A stretch of DNA of 64,000 nucleotides from Planctomycetota bacterium (GCA_015654675.1 JAATGM010000005.1:62001-126000); one strand, 5' to 3'; numbered from the stretch's first letter, positions 8,689 to 17,758 are shown. Translations and numbers: made by a program. Notes: a model not told the origin generated them from the sequence alone.

Positions 8689-10065
8689 ATGTTCGACACC
8701 GGCGACACCATCGCCGCCGTGAGCTCTCCGCCCGGAGCGGCTCCGCGCGGCATCATCCGCCTGACCGGCCCGGACGCCCTCCGCTTCGCCTCAAATTGGT
8801 TCGATCCGGACGACGCTCTCCCGGTGCACGCCCAGCCGTCTTGGTCGCGCATCCCCGGTCGGGTCCGCCTGGCGGGCACGACCATCCCCGCTACCGCCCA
8901 CATATTTCGCAATCCTCGCAGCTATACCCGCGCCGATCTCGTCGAACTTCACTTGCTCGGCGCACCGGGTCTGCTCGCCCTGCTCCTCGACGATCTGGTC
9001 GCAGCCGGCGCACGTCGCGCCGGCCCCGGAGAGTTCACCGCGCGTGCATTTATCAACGGCGGAATCGGACTCGCCGAAGCTCAGGGCATCGCCGCGCTCA
9101 TCTCCGCCCAGTCCGATGCCGAGCTTTCCGCCGCTCGCAGGTTGCTCACGGGCCAGCTTTCCACCGTCGCCGCCGTCGCCCGTGAAGAGCTCGCCGATCT
9201 CCTCTCGCTCGTCGAAGGCGCGCTCGATTTCGCCGACGAACCGATCGACTTCATCACCGCCGATCAGCTCCGTTCACGTCTTGTCGCTCTCGCGTCACGC
9301 CTCGACGCAACCCTCGCGGCCGGCGCGGCCGCCGAGCGATTCGGCGTGCTCCCACGTATTCTGCTCGCAGGCCGACCGAACGCTGGCAAGAGTTCCCTGC
9401 TGAACCGCCTGACCGGCCTCGATCGAGCCATCAGCTCGCCCATCGCGGGAACCACGCGAGACCGCCTCGCCGCCCCGATCAAACTCCCGATCGGAGACGC
9501 CCTCATCATCGACGTCGCGGGCGTCGATCCATCGACCGAGCAGATCAATCAGCTCGCACAGGACTCTGCCTCAGCCGCTGTGCACGACTCCGATCTGATT
9601 CTTCAAGTGGTGGACGCCGCCGCCCCGGTCGATCCGCCCGCGACCCGCTGCGACATCGTGGTGCTAAACAAGTGTGATCTCCTCGATGCGGCCGGCCGCG
9701 AAAAACTCTCCGCCCGCCTGCACGCCGCAACCGGCCTCGAAGTTCGTTCCGTTAGCGCCGCGACAGGCGCCGGCTGCGATGAGTTGCTCGCCGCAATCTC
9801 CGAATCCCTCCGCGCCCGCCGGATGGACGTCCGCGAGCAACAGCTCGCCCTGGCCGTCGAGCATCGCGACGCCCTCGCCGCCGCGACTCAGGCGATCCGC
9901 CGCGCCATCGACCTGGCTGCGTCCGACGCGCGAGCCCGCGCCGACGCCGAATTGATCGCCGTCGAACTCCACGAAGCCGCAGATCGCCTCGGAATGCTCA
10001 CAGGAGAACTCGTCCCGGACGAGTTGCTCGGCCGGATCTTCGCCCGCTTTTGTATTGGAAAGTGA
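8689..10065 (+). CDS. mnmE: tRNA modification GTPase MnmE
   Basis: GTPase that, with MnmG, modifies the wobble uridine of several tRNAs (cmnm5U). The 458-residue product has the N-terminal folate-binding domain (DTIAAVSSPPG, GIIRLTG, GPGEFTARAFINGG), a central G domain with P-loop GRPNAGKSS, switch GTTRD and NKCD, and the terminal FCIGK with the catalytic C-terminal cysteine. The G3 motif reads DVAGVDP instead of the usual DTAGlr, a noticeable substitution. It ends 3 bases before the convergent gene. Confidence 0.95.
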   Translation: MFDTGDTIAAVSSPPGAAPRGIIRLTGPDALRFASNWFDPDDALPVHAQPSWSRIPGRVRLAGTTIPATAHIFRNPRSYTRADLVELHLLGAPGLLALLLDDLVAAGARRAGPGEFTARAFINGGIGLAEAQGIAALISAQSDAELSAARRLLTGQLSTVAAVAREELADLLSLVEGALDFADEPIDFITADQLRSRLVALASRLDATLAAGAAAERFGVLPRILLAGRPNAGKSSLLNRLTGLDRAISSPIAGTTRDRLAAPIKLPIGDALIIDVAGVDPSTEQINQLAQDSASAAVHDSDLILQVVDAAAPVDPPATRCDIVVLNKCDLLDAAGREKLSARLHAATGLEVRSVSAATGAGCDELLAAISESLRARRMDVREQQLALAVEHRDALAAATQAIRRAIDLAASDARARADAELIAVELHEAADRLGMLTGELVPDELLGRIFARFCIGK

Positions 10066-10068
10066 ACT

Positions 10069-11541
10069 CTACGGAGACAGCCGCTCGTCCGCGCCGCGCC
10101 CCAGTTCAAGCCCCACAAAGCTGAAGAACTGGTCCTGCGAGAGTCGCGGGATGCCCAGCGCTTGCCCCTGCCGAATGCACCGATCGTAGAATGTCGCGTC
10201 GCGCTCGGCCCGCCGCGCCTGGGTCGGCCCGATCGGATTCTTTTCCGTGGGCTTCGCAACCGCCGCATCCGCCGCCGAGGGCTTCTTCCCGCGGACGATA
10301 TAGTCCGTCGTCGCGTCCACGTCCTTCACGACTACGCCGCCAAAGCGGTTGATGAACGCCACGACCTTGTCGTACGCTCCGGGGTCGGGCGAACCGTCGT
10401 AGTCGCTATCGAACTCGCCGATCACCACAAATCGCGGCTTCTTGTTCTTGTTCCGGCTCAGCAGAATGTTTCCGACCAGGTCGTCCTGCAGGATCGGCTC
10501 ATCCGCCGGCGGCGGCGTGATCACGCGGCATTCCGCCGTGTGCTGGCCCACCGACGTCACCTCGATCGTCGCCTTGCCGTGCCCGTCATTCGGTACCGGC
10601 TTGTCGAACGAATACACCGAAAACGGCATGCCCAGCTTTACACCGTCCAGCTTGCCCATATCGATGTGAATCAGCGCGTCCCCGGGCAGTGCTCGAATCA
10701 CCCGCCCGATCGGCTGCCGCGCGATGTCAAGTTCGTTCGTTCCCTCGGGCCCCGGCGAACGATACTGCGCCAGCAATTCGCCCTGCTGTGCCATCGTCTG
10801 CTCATACCGCGCCACCGACGCCTCGTGCTTGTCGGCCGCCGCTTTCATGTCGGCCGCGACCTTCGTCAGCTCGTCTTTCTTTGCGGCGATGTTCTTCGAC
10901 AGATCATCGATCTCGGTGGTCTTCAGCCGCGCAAACTCGCTCTTGTCGTTCGAGATCGCGTCCACCTTCTTCTGAAGGTCGGTCAGCTTCGTCCCGAAAT
11001 CCTCTTCCAGCGACTTCGTCCGCGCCTGCGCCTCATCCAGTGCCTTGTTCGCTTCATCGAGCGCCTGCGTCGACTTCAATCGAGTGTCATTCTCGACGAC
11101 GTACCATTCATACATCTGACGCAGCGCCGGAATCGCCCCCGTACCACGACCAATCTGCTCAGGGCTCGGAACCTTTCCGGCTGACCCGATCTCGTCGATC
11201 ACGGCGGTCCACTGCGTCTCGACCGCCGCAAGATTATCATCCGCCTTGCCGGTCAACCGATTGTTCAACGTCCCGATCGTATCCAGCGCAACCTTCAGCA
11301 CCGGCTGCTGCCCGCCTCCCTGGCCCGACAGTGCCCGCGCACCAGGCGTTGAGTCCGCCGTTCCGATCATTGTCTTGACTTTGTTTTGCGCGGCCAATGA
11401 ATCCTGACGAAGTTGCTCTTGATTGGTGAACATCAGCACGAGGAATACCGTCGTGCCGAGCCACAGGGCGACGAACACGATCAGCCACACGTGCACGCCC
11501 GTGATTCCGCTAGCTCGCTGCTGGGGCCGCGCTCCGGCCAT
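10069..11541 (-). CDS. Membrane-anchored coiled-coil protein of unknown function
   Basis: A 490-residue protein with a short cytoplasmic N-terminus, one transmembrane helix near residues 16-38 (VWLIVFVALWLGTTVFLVL) and a long region rich in Ala, Lys, Glu and Asp from about 40 to 265 that is likely coiled coil. The C-terminal part (about 270-400) looks globular, with GDALIHIDMGKLDGVKLGM, possibly a small beta-barrel, then a segment dealing with FDSDYDG. A good ribosome-binding site (AGGAG) precedes the start. The layout recalls cell-envelope or division accessory proteins, but I cannot name a family. Confidence 0.75.
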   Translation of the reverse strand: MAGARPQQRASGITGVHVWLIVFVALWLGTTVFLVLMFTNQEQLRQDSLAAQNKVKTMIGTADSTPGARALSGQGGGQQPVLKVALDTIGTLNNRLTGKADDNLAAVETQWTAVIDEIGSAGKVPSPEQIGRGTGAIPALRQMYEWYVVENDTRLKSTQALDEANKALDEAQARTKSLEEDFGTKLTDLQKKVDAISNDKSEFARLKTTEIDDLSKNIAAKKDELTKVAADMKAAADKHEASVARYEQTMAQQGELLAQYRSPGPEGTNELDIARQPIGRVIRALPGDALIHIDMGKLDGVKLGMPFSVYSFDKPVPNDGHGKATIEVTSVGQHTAECRVITPPPADEPILQDDLVGNILLSRNKNKKPRFVVIGEFDSDYDGSPDPGAYDKVVAFINRFGGVVVKDVDATTDYIVRGKKPSAADAAVAKPTEKNPIGPTQARRAERDATFYDRCIRQGQALGIPRLSQDQFFSFVGLELGRGADERLSP

Positions 11542-12056
11542 AGGAAACTCCTGGTTATTTTAGGTTTCGGGGCGCTGTGCGGGGCTCAATGTCCGCGCCG
11601 AGCAGACCGCCGCGCGATCCGCGAATGCTCTGGCGTTTTCACAGGCAGGGGGGTCAAACCACCCGGGTTGAGTCCAAGCTGGCTGGGCTCTTGTTAGCAC
11701 GTTTCAGTATCGGCATTTACACATGCTGTGTCAATGCTTGCGCGACTCCGCGCAAGCCGTCTTTGCGCGACCGCCGCCCCAACTCTAATCCCAGTCGCGA
11801 TCGAACATTGATCCTGCCTCCCTCGTCCTTGGACGCAGCCATTTGCCTTCAGCTGACGAGCACGCCGCTGCGCGTCGCCGGCCGGTCATCGCCGTTCGGG
11901 CAATTCTCGCCCGCATTCGGCAAATTCCGCACAACCCCGATAACCCCGTCTTAACTCACACTTAGTCCTTTTCTCACAGCTCCTCCATCATCGCTTAACG
12001 AGCCACCTCTACGCTCACCCCGGTCCGAGACACCTCGTTCGCCACGGAGCTTCGAA
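11542..12056. other. 515-bp divergent intergenic region
   Basis: No convincing gene is seen here. The region carries the ribosome-binding site of the - strand coiled-coil gene at its left end and the leader of the pseudopilin gene at its right end. Inside it are a small palindrome (ACACA-TGC-TGTGT at 11719-11731) and a perfect 9-bp stem hairpin at 11736-11757. Short open frames across it have no recognisable sequence. Confidence 0.6.
11736..11757. repeat. Perfect 9-bp stem hairpin in a divergent intergenic region
   Basis: GCTTGCGCG at 11736-11744 and CGCGCAAGC at 11749-11757 flank the tetraloop ACTC. No T-tract follows on either strand, so a simple terminator is unlikely. A second inverted repeat, ACACA-TGC-TGTGT, lies five bases upstream. 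These could be operator or mRNA structures for either divergent gene. Confidence 0.6.
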
Positions 12057-13091
12057 ATGTTCCAAAATCGCCCGGCTCGCAACCCCCGCGCCTTCACCCT
12101 GATCGAACTCCTCATCGTCATCTCCATCATCGCGCTCCTCATCGGAATCCTGCTCCCCTCCCTTTCAGCCGCCCGCAAGCAAGGCCAGGCCGTCAAATGC
12201 GCGGCCGCCATGCACGACATCAGCACCGCCATGAGCAGCTACCTCGCCGATTGGAACGGCACCTATCCGCCCTCCTACATCTACCCTTCCGATACCGAGG
12301 CCAACTACGACTTTTACGCCCAAAACGCCGCCCACCCCTTCGGATACATCCACTGGTCGTGGTTCCTCTACAGCAAGGGCCAGGTCGGCGACAAGGCCTT
12401 TCAATGCCCTTCCTATCCCAGGGGCGGTGCACCGCGAACGAATCCCGGCCAAAGCGACAATTGGGAAACCGGTCAGGCCGACCAGAACGGCGCCGCGGGC
12501 CCCAACAACACCGTCGAAGACGCCCAGGCCGTGCGCATGGCCTACACTGGCAATGCCGCGATCTTCCCGCGCAACAAGTTCACTGAAGAGCTCTCGTCCG
12601 CGGAAGGCGGCGGTCAGCGAGTCAACCTCTTCACCCAGGAAACTAAAATCGGCGATACCGGCAAGACCATCCTCATCACCGAATTCAACGACAACTGGCG
12701 CAACATCGGCGTCGATCAGGGCGGCTCTATCCTCTCCAAGAGCCACCGCTCCATTAACCCGTTCACGCACATTGGCTCCGGTAACGACGAATACTCCGCG
12801 CCACCGCAGGCCCCCGGCTTCACTTACGGCGACGCCCCCTACTACGGCCTGCTGCAGAAAGAACAGCTCGACCAGACCAGCGGCCTGATGAACAACCCCG
12901 GCATCGCCGAGATAAACGCCGTCGGCCGCCACCATCCCGGCGGCGATGCCTACACCGGCGGCACCGCCAATTTCCTCTACGCCGACAGCCACGTGGAAAA
13001 GAAGTCCGTCCTGCAGACGATGATGAACTGGGAATGGGGTCTCTACTACTACTCCCTCAGCGGCGCCAACAAAGTCGGCCCGCCCTGGTAA
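12057..13091 (+). CDS. Type II secretion pseudopilin-like protein (planctomycete H-X9-DG type)
   Basis: A 344-residue protein with a class III prepilin signal: a short basic leader, then A|FTLIELLIVISIIALL, which would be cleaved before F14 and methylated by prepilin peptidase. After the N-terminal helix comes a large globular domain, ending with GGTANFLYADSHVE, the segment seen at the end of the planctomycete DUF1559-like pseudopilin families. Such proteins are exported by type II secretion-like machinery and are usually present in dozens of copies per planctomycete genome. The neighbouring secreted PstS-dockerin gene lies 109 bases downstream on the same strand. Confidence 0.88.
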   Translation: MFQNRPARNPRAFTLIELLIVISIIALLIGILLPSLSAARKQGQAVKCAAAMHDISTAMSSYLADWNGTYPPSYIYPSDTEANYDFYAQNAAHPFGYIHWSWFLYSKGQVGDKAFQCPSYPRGGAPRTNPGQSDNWETGQADQNGAAGPNNTVEDAQAVRMAYTGNAAIFPRNKFTEELSSAEGGGQRVNLFTQETKIGDTGKTILITEFNDNWRNIGVDQGGSILSKSHRSINPFTHIGSGNDEYSAPPQAPGFTYGDAPYYGLLQKEQLDQTSGLMNNPGIAEINAVGRHHPGGDAYTGGTANFLYADSHVEKKSVLQTMMNWEWGLYYYSLSGANKVGPPW

Positions 13092-13156
13092 TTAAGGTCC
13101 GTCAACAGAAGCAAAAAGGAGCTGACTCGACCATCAATGATACGGTCGGATCGTAA

Positions 13157-13191
13157 TTAAGATATTGTGAAGTCTATTTATCTTAAGGAGG
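13157..13191 (+). promoter_or_regulatory. Inverted repeat adjoining a perfect Shine-Dalgarno site
   Basis: TTAAGATA (13157-13164) and TATCTTAA (13179-13186) form an 8-bp AT-only-type inverted repeat with a 14-base loop. Its right arm overlaps the first bases of AAGGAGG (13185-13191), an unusually complete ribosome-binding site 9 bases before the secreted protein start. The structure could partly mask the site, or be a protein operator. Confidence 0.55.
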
Positions 13192-13200
13192 GTTTAACCA

Positions 13201-16200
13201 ATGTTTAGTCGATCGTTCATCACCCGCGCCGCCCAGCTTGCTGTGGCGGTCGCAACGAGCGTCGCGCCGCTCGCAACCGCGCATGCCCAGATAGGCGCAT
13301 GTTGCCTGCCGCCCGCCGTCCCGGCCCTGACCACCCAGCCCTGCCTCCAAACCGATGCCCTCAACTGCGCGTCGCTGGGCGGAACCTACCTCGGCGATAA
13401 CACCATCTGCACTTCCCCCAACTACGCCGCCCCCAGTTCCTGCGCCTCCGTCCAGATCGGCGTCGGACAAAACGGCGCACCCAGCGGCGGCCAGGTCAAC
13501 ATCAGCGGCGCAACGCTCTTCAAGCAATTCTTTACCGTCCCGGCTTCCACCAACGCCGACTGCCTCCCGCCGCTCGGCACGCCGGCTAATGGCAGAACCG
13601 CCCCCAACGATCCGGGCACCTGCTCCAACCTCGTCCCGTTCTGCGGCTTCTTCAATAGCCCCTGTCCCGGCTTCGGCCCAACCAATCAGTTGGCCCCCAC
13701 GTTCAGTTGCTCGGCCCCCAATACCTACTACTGGCTCGTCCAGTACCGCGGCTCGGGTTCCGTCGAGGGCTTCATCGAGTTCGTCGATAACCAGCTCCAG
13801 GGCATCATCCCAACCTTTGCGCCCCTCGATAGCGGATTCATCAACCGCCTGCAATTCGCCAACCTCGGTCAGCAGAGCAACATCGCTCCCTGCGCCAAGG
13901 CAGACTACAACGGCAACGGAATTACCACCGACGACAGCGGAACTCCGGTCATTCCGCAGAGCATCGATATCGCCGTCTCCGACGTGCCCTCCGTCATGGT
14001 CGTCGTCGGGTCAGGCACAGGCGCCGATACCAAGTGGAACCGCAAGCCGACCGCAACCGGCTACGGCCTCAACCCGCGCACCTCAACCGGCGGCCTCTCG
14101 AATCTCCTGGCAACGCTCAATCGCGGTCTGCTGACCCTCAACCAGAACAACAATCCGCCCGTCACCCCGGCCCCGGATGGCAACACCATCTACGACAACA
14201 CCATCGCCTGGGTTCCCATCGCCGCGATCGCCAATCGCGGTACCAATCTCGAAAACGTTCGCTACACCGATCTTCAATACCTCGAAGTCACCGGCCGGCT
14301 ATCCAACGGTGAAAATCTCGAGGCTGCCACGCGCGATGCCGGCTCCGGAACTCGAAACGGCTTCGACAACTCCCTCAGCGTTGATCCGAGCCAGGGCGTC
14401 GGCGAAAACCTCGGGCCCCGAATCGGCTTCGCTCAGGAGTCCAACGTCGGAATCGTCCCCGTCCCGCCCAGCGGAACCACCTTCGACATCCCCACCGGCG
14501 GCCGCACCCAGGGCAGCAACTGCGGCGGCTCCGGAATCATGAACAACGCCGTCAAGCAGCGCCGCCTCGCCGTCGGTTACAACGGTCTCTTCGGCGGAGC
14601 CGCCGCTGCAAACCAGCGAACCGGCCTCTACGAAGTCCTCAACGTCGCCAAAGACGTCGATGACAACGGCAACCCCATTCCAGGTTTCACGCCGACAGCC
14701 CAGCCCGCCGATCCTGCCGGCTCTGGCTGCCCGACCCCGCCGGGCAATCGCCGACCCGCCAACAACGGCTATGTGCGGCCCGCCGTCGACACCGTACTGG
14801 ACAACTCGGACCCGCTGCTCGGCTACCAGATCGGCGGCCCCGAAACCATGATCACGCGCGGCGACCCGAATGCCGGCCTGGGTGCCAATTCCAACCCGGC
14901 CATGGCGAACGTCAGTGCCCGCAACTATGTTCGCAATATCGTCTATAGCATTGCGAACTTCATCTCAGCCCCGTCCCAGGACAACAACAACAACATGCCG
15001 GGCCAGTTCCTTGCCTTCAGCTTCGCCCTAACCTCGGCGGTCGATTCGCTTCCCGATCTCCGCAACCCGACAAAGTTCCTGCCCAACCCGGGCTTCATCC
15101 AGTCCCTGCAGGACTTCTCGCGTTGCAACAGCGTCTCGACCAACAATCCGTTGGCGTTCGGTGCGGCCAACGTCGCCGGCTTTGTCCCGCTCCGCAATAC
15201 GCGGGTCGGCTTCGGCGGAACCTACAGCGACGGAAGCTCCGACGGCCTCTACAAGAACTTCAGCGGCTCCTTCACGCTGGCCACCGCCAACCAGCTCAAC
15301 CGCCGCAATCGTGTCTCCGGCGATTTCAATAACGACGGCCAGCGGAACCTCTTAGACGTCGCCAAGCTCATGGCGGCCCTCAAGGACCGCAACGCCTTCG
15401 TTGCGTCTGAAGGGATCTCGGTCGGCACCGGCGGCGGAACCGGCGCCTGTGTCGATGATTTCGTCGTCCCCGAGATCATCGGTGACTTCGACGGCGACGG
15501 TAACTTCAACGCCGTTGACGCTCGCTACTTCGCCGACGGACTAGGACTCGACGTCTCCACCGGCAAGCTCGATCGCAAGCAGGGCTTCATCGCGATCGAT
15601 ACCGAATGGAGCAATCTCGGAATGGGCAACAATTACTTCGCCACCACCCTCGCCACGCCGACCGTTTACAAGCCCGGTGACTCGCGAGCCGACGTGGCCG
15701 GCAGCGCTCAGGGTGCCTTCCGCGGTGCCTACCCCAACGGCAACGACGGCACGGTCAACGCCGCCGACATCAACTACGTCTATGCCAATTTTGGCAACTG
15801 GAAGAACATCGACCAGGCCGCCAAGATCGACCTGAGCGCCGACATGAACGGCGACCTCATCGTCGATCAGCGCGACGTGGATGAGATCGTTCTCGCCGTC
15901 CTCTGCACCCGCTACGGCGACGTCAACCTCAACGGCATCGTTGATGCCGCCGATCGCGCCATCATTGTTGCCAACCAGACTCAAACCGGCCTCGGTTGGG
16001 CTGGTGGCGACATCAACGGTGACGGCATCGTCAACGCCCTCGACTTGGCGCTCTGCGATGCCAACATCCCCTTCAATGGCCCGTCCTGCGCCGCCGTCCT
16101 GTGTGGCGACATCAACGCCGACGGCCAGGTCAACAGCGCCGACGTCGTCCTCTTCTCTGCGGCGATCCTCGGCCAAACCAACGACGCCGCCTACCAGGGC

Positions 16201-16299
16201 CGCTCCGACGTGAACAACAACCCCCCGGCCAACGGCAGCGACGTCCAGAAGTTCGTCTGCTGCCTCCTGAACGGCGGCATCGGAGCAAGCTGCCCGTAA
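13201..16299 (+). CDS. Secreted protein with PstS-like domain and eight dockerin-like repeats
   Basis: A 1032-residue exported protein. Residues 1-29 are a Sec signal peptide ending in ATAHA. A cysteine-rich segment follows (GACCLPP...C...C), of a kind common in planctomycete surface proteins. Residues about 100-600 resemble a PstS-type periplasmic-binding fold: NISGATLFKQFF near 102, GSGSVEGF, SIDIAVSDVP, AIANRGTN and RDAGSGTRNGF near 380. From about 705 onward there are eight calcium-binding dockerin/EF-hand-like repeats of the DxNxDGxVNxxD form (near 706, 760, 843, 880, 905, 935, 968 and 1001), the last one degenerate. It may bind phosphate or another anion outside the cell while anchored through the repeats; the ligand is inferred only from fold-like motifs. 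Confidence 0.8.
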   Translation: MFSRSFITRAAQLAVAVATSVAPLATAHAQIGACCLPPAVPALTTQPCLQTDALNCASLGGTYLGDNTICTSPNYAAPSSCASVQIGVGQNGAPSGGQVNISGATLFKQFFTVPASTNADCLPPLGTPANGRTAPNDPGTCSNLVPFCGFFNSPCPGFGPTNQLAPTFSCSAPNTYYWLVQYRGSGSVEGFIEFVDNQLQGIIPTFAPLDSGFINRLQFANLGQQSNIAPCAKADYNGNGITTDDSGTPVIPQSIDIAVSDVPSVMVVVGSGTGADTKWNRKPTATGYGLNPRTSTGGLSNLLATLNRGLLTLNQNNNPPVTPAPDGNTIYDNTIAWVPIAAIANRGTNLENVRYTDLQYLEVTGRLSNGENLEAATRDAGSGTRNGFDNSLSVDPSQGVGENLGPRIGFAQESNVGIVPVPPSGTTFDIPTGGRTQGSNCGGSGIMNNAVKQRRLAVGYNGLFGGAAAANQRTGLYEVLNVAKDVDDNGNPIPGFTPTAQPADPAGSGCPTPPGNRRPANNGYVRPAVDTVLDNSDPLLGYQIGGPETMITRGDPNAGLGANSNPAMANVSARNYVRNIVYSIANFISAPSQDNNNNMPGQFLAFSFALTSAVDSLPDLRNPTKFLPNPGFIQSLQDFSRCNSVSTNNPLAFGAANVAGFVPLRNTRVGFGGTYSDGSSDGLYKNFSGSFTLATANQLNRRNRVSGDFNNDGQRNLLDVAKLMAALKDRNAFVASEGISVGTGGGTGACVDDFVVPEIIGDFDGDGNFNAVDARYFADGLGLDVSTGKLDRKQGFIAIDTEWSNLGMGNNYFATTLATPTVYKPGDSRADVAGSAQGAFRGAYPNGNDGTVNAADINYVYANFGNWKNIDQAAKIDLSADMNGDLIVDQRDVDEIVLAVLCTRYGDVNLNGIVDAADRAIIVANQTQTGLGWAGGDINGDGIVNALDLALCDANIPFNGPSCAAVLCGDINADGQVNSADVVLFSAAILGQTNDAAYQGRSDVNNNPPANGSDVQKFVCCLLNGGIGASCP

Positions 16300-16348
16300 C
16301 CCGCGCCCGGACGCGATCAACTCGCGCCGAAAATAATGTGTTCCAAAC

Positions 16349-16385
16349 GAGGCCCGCAGCCCAGCGCCGCGGGCCTCTTCTTTTC
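16349..16385 (+). terminator. Intrinsic terminator after the PstS-dockerin gene
   Basis: A perfect 9-bp stem (GAGGCCCGC at 16349-16357, GCGGGCCTC at 16369-16377) with an 11-base loop is followed by TTCTTTT. It ends the transcript of the large secreted protein just ahead of the arsR promoter. Confidence 0.88.
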
Positions 16386-16388
16386 CCC

Positions 16389-16416
16389 TTGACCCCTGCA
16401 CGCCAACAACTATAAT
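16389..16416 (+). promoter_or_regulatory. Sigma-70 promoter of the arsR-arsC pair
   Basis: The -35 box TTGACC (16389-16394) and a perfect -10 TATAAT (16411-16416) are spaced by 16 bp. An inverted repeat TTCG-N8-CGAA (16416-16431) covers the expected transcription start and is a candidate ArsR operator. This is the clearest housekeeping promoter in the window. Confidence 0.82.
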
Positions 16417-16443
16417 TCGCCAATTAACGAAATGGTGGATCTT

Positions 16444-16869
16444 ATGCAAACCCTCGTCACCCTCGCCAATGCCCTCTCCGACGAAAGCCGTGTCCGTATT
16501 CTCGCCATGCTCCTGCCCGGCGAGCTCTGCGTCTGCCAGATCATCGCCCTACTCGACCTCGCCCCCTCCACCGTCTCAAAACACCTCCTCATCCTTCGCC
16601 ACGCCGGCCTCATCGAAAGCCGAAAGCAGGCCCGCTGGATGCATTACCGCCTCGCCGACCGCAACGCCCCACCCGCCGTCCGCAACACACTTGCTTGGGC
16701 CTTCCGAACTCTTGCCGGCAGTCCCCGCGCCAAAGACGACGCCCGCAAGCTCAAAGCCATCCTCGCCATCGACCCCGAGCGCCTCTGCGAAATGCAACGC
16801 GCCGGCCAGCCCTGCTGCACGCCCTCCGGCCAAAAACGCGGAACCAGCTCTGCCCATAGGGAGACATGA
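16444..16869 (+). CDS. arsR: ArsR/SmtB-family metalloregulator
   Basis: Winged-helix repressor that leaves DNA when it binds arsenite or a similar metal. The helix-turn-helix is clear (LLDLAPSTVSKHLLILRHAGLIESRKQ...W), with ELCVCQI just before it, the position of the As(III)-binding CVC motif of classical ArsR proteins. A further CC pair lies near the C-terminus. I chose the ATG at 16444 because GGTGG precedes it and the family normally begins near here; an ATG at 16432 is possible. It is followed after one base by arsC, so the pair is one operon. Confidence 0.92.
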   Translation: MQTLVTLANALSDESRVRILAMLLPGELCVCQIIALLDLAPSTVSKHLLILRHAGLIESRKQARWMHYRLADRNAPPAVRNTLAWAFRTLAGSPRAKDDARKLKAILAIDPERLCEMQRAGQPCCTPSGQKRGTSSAHRET

Positions 16870-16870
16870 A

Positions 16871-17395
16871 GTGATCTCGCAATTGCTCCGCCTGCTCACC
16901 CTCTTCGCCGCCACGGCAACCCTCGCCTGCAACAAATCTCCGGAGACCTCCTCGATGCCGGCCCCCGCACCCGATGCGCCGCCGAAAAAATCCGTCATCA
17001 TCCTGTGCACCGGCAACACCTGCCGCTCGCAGATGGCCGAGGCCTTCTGGAAAAAATACGCCCCCGACTGGTACGTTGTCTCCGCGGGAACCAAACCAAA
17101 GGCCGAGGTCTACCCGCTTGCAATCGCCGCCATGAAGGAAAAGGGCATCGACATCAGCCACGCCAGCCCCAAAGGCCCTGACCAGTTCCTGAAGCACCAT
17201 TTCGACCTCGTCATCACCGTCTGCGACAACGCCGAAAAGGAATGTCCCAATTTCCCCAACGCCGCCAAACACCTCCACTGGCCATTCGACGACCCACCCC
17301 AAGCCCCCGGCGATGACCAGGAAAAAATGAAAGTAACCCGCCGAGTCCGCGATGAAATAGAACAAAAAATCCGCAGCTATCTATCCGGTCCCTGA
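16871..17395 (+). CDS. arsC: Thioredoxin-type arsenate reductase with lipoprotein-like N-terminus
   Basis: Low-molecular-weight phosphatase-fold arsenate reductase. With the GTG start at 16871 the protein is 174 residues: the CX5R loop is CTGNTCR (C46-R52), the two redox cysteines are C118 and C125 in VCDNAEKEC, and WPFDDP follows. These match the thioredoxin-linked ArsC of Gram-positive bacteria. Residues 1-20 form a hydrophobic stretch ending in TLAC, compatible with a lipobox, which would place the enzyme outside the cytoplasm. An AGGGAG site 7 bases before the GTG supports this start, but an ATG at 16955 with GGAG upstream would give a normal cytosolic 146-residue enzyme. Confidence 0.88.
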   Translation: MISQLLRLLTLFAATATLACNKSPETSSMPAPAPDAPPKKSVIILCTGNTCRSQMAEAFWKKYAPDWYVVSAGTKPKAEVYPLAIAAMKEKGIDISHASPKGPDQFLKHHFDLVITVCDNAEKECPNFPNAAKHLHWPFDDPPQAPGDDQEKMKVTRRVRDEIEQKIRSYLSGP

Positions 17396-17758
17396 TTCTG
17401 TAAAAGGCGAGATCTCTCCGCCGATCCCGGCGTCCGGGACACCCCTTCTCCTGAAACAAATCCACTCCACCACTTGACTCTCCAATTATGCTGCATAAAA
17501 CAATATCCGAACACGCCCCAATCACAACGACTGGGGCAGATCGGGGTCAATCTGCGCAAGGGCCCGGGATAAGGGTCAGCGCCGATTCCCCGCGCTGGCG
17601 AAAGTTCTTTGAAAAGTGAACCAGCTGCCGCGCATCTCCTGCGGCATTACCAACTTGCAGCGCGTCTCAAAAATCTCATCTTCGCGGGGTGAAGCGAATG
17701 AGTGTCGGAAGCGACTGCCGGAGTGCATCTATTGTCTGATTCCTCCCCCGCCCCAACA
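17396..17758. other. 363-bp intergenic region
   Basis: No gene is seen. It holds a weak promoter-like pair (TTGACT at 17474-17479, TAAAAC at 17496-17501, 16-bp spacer) facing the downstream methyltransferase. It also has a 6-bp stem (GCCCCA/TGGGGC near 17515-17537) with no T-tract. Confidence 0.5.

Noticed and set aside
11577-11954. Open frame in the gap before the pseudopilin
   Set aside because: Basic, proline-rich composition, no ribosome-binding site, and no motif.
17515-17537. Terminator after arsC
   Set aside because: The 6-bp stem GCCCCA/TGGGGC has no T-tract on either side and lies 120 bases from the stop.
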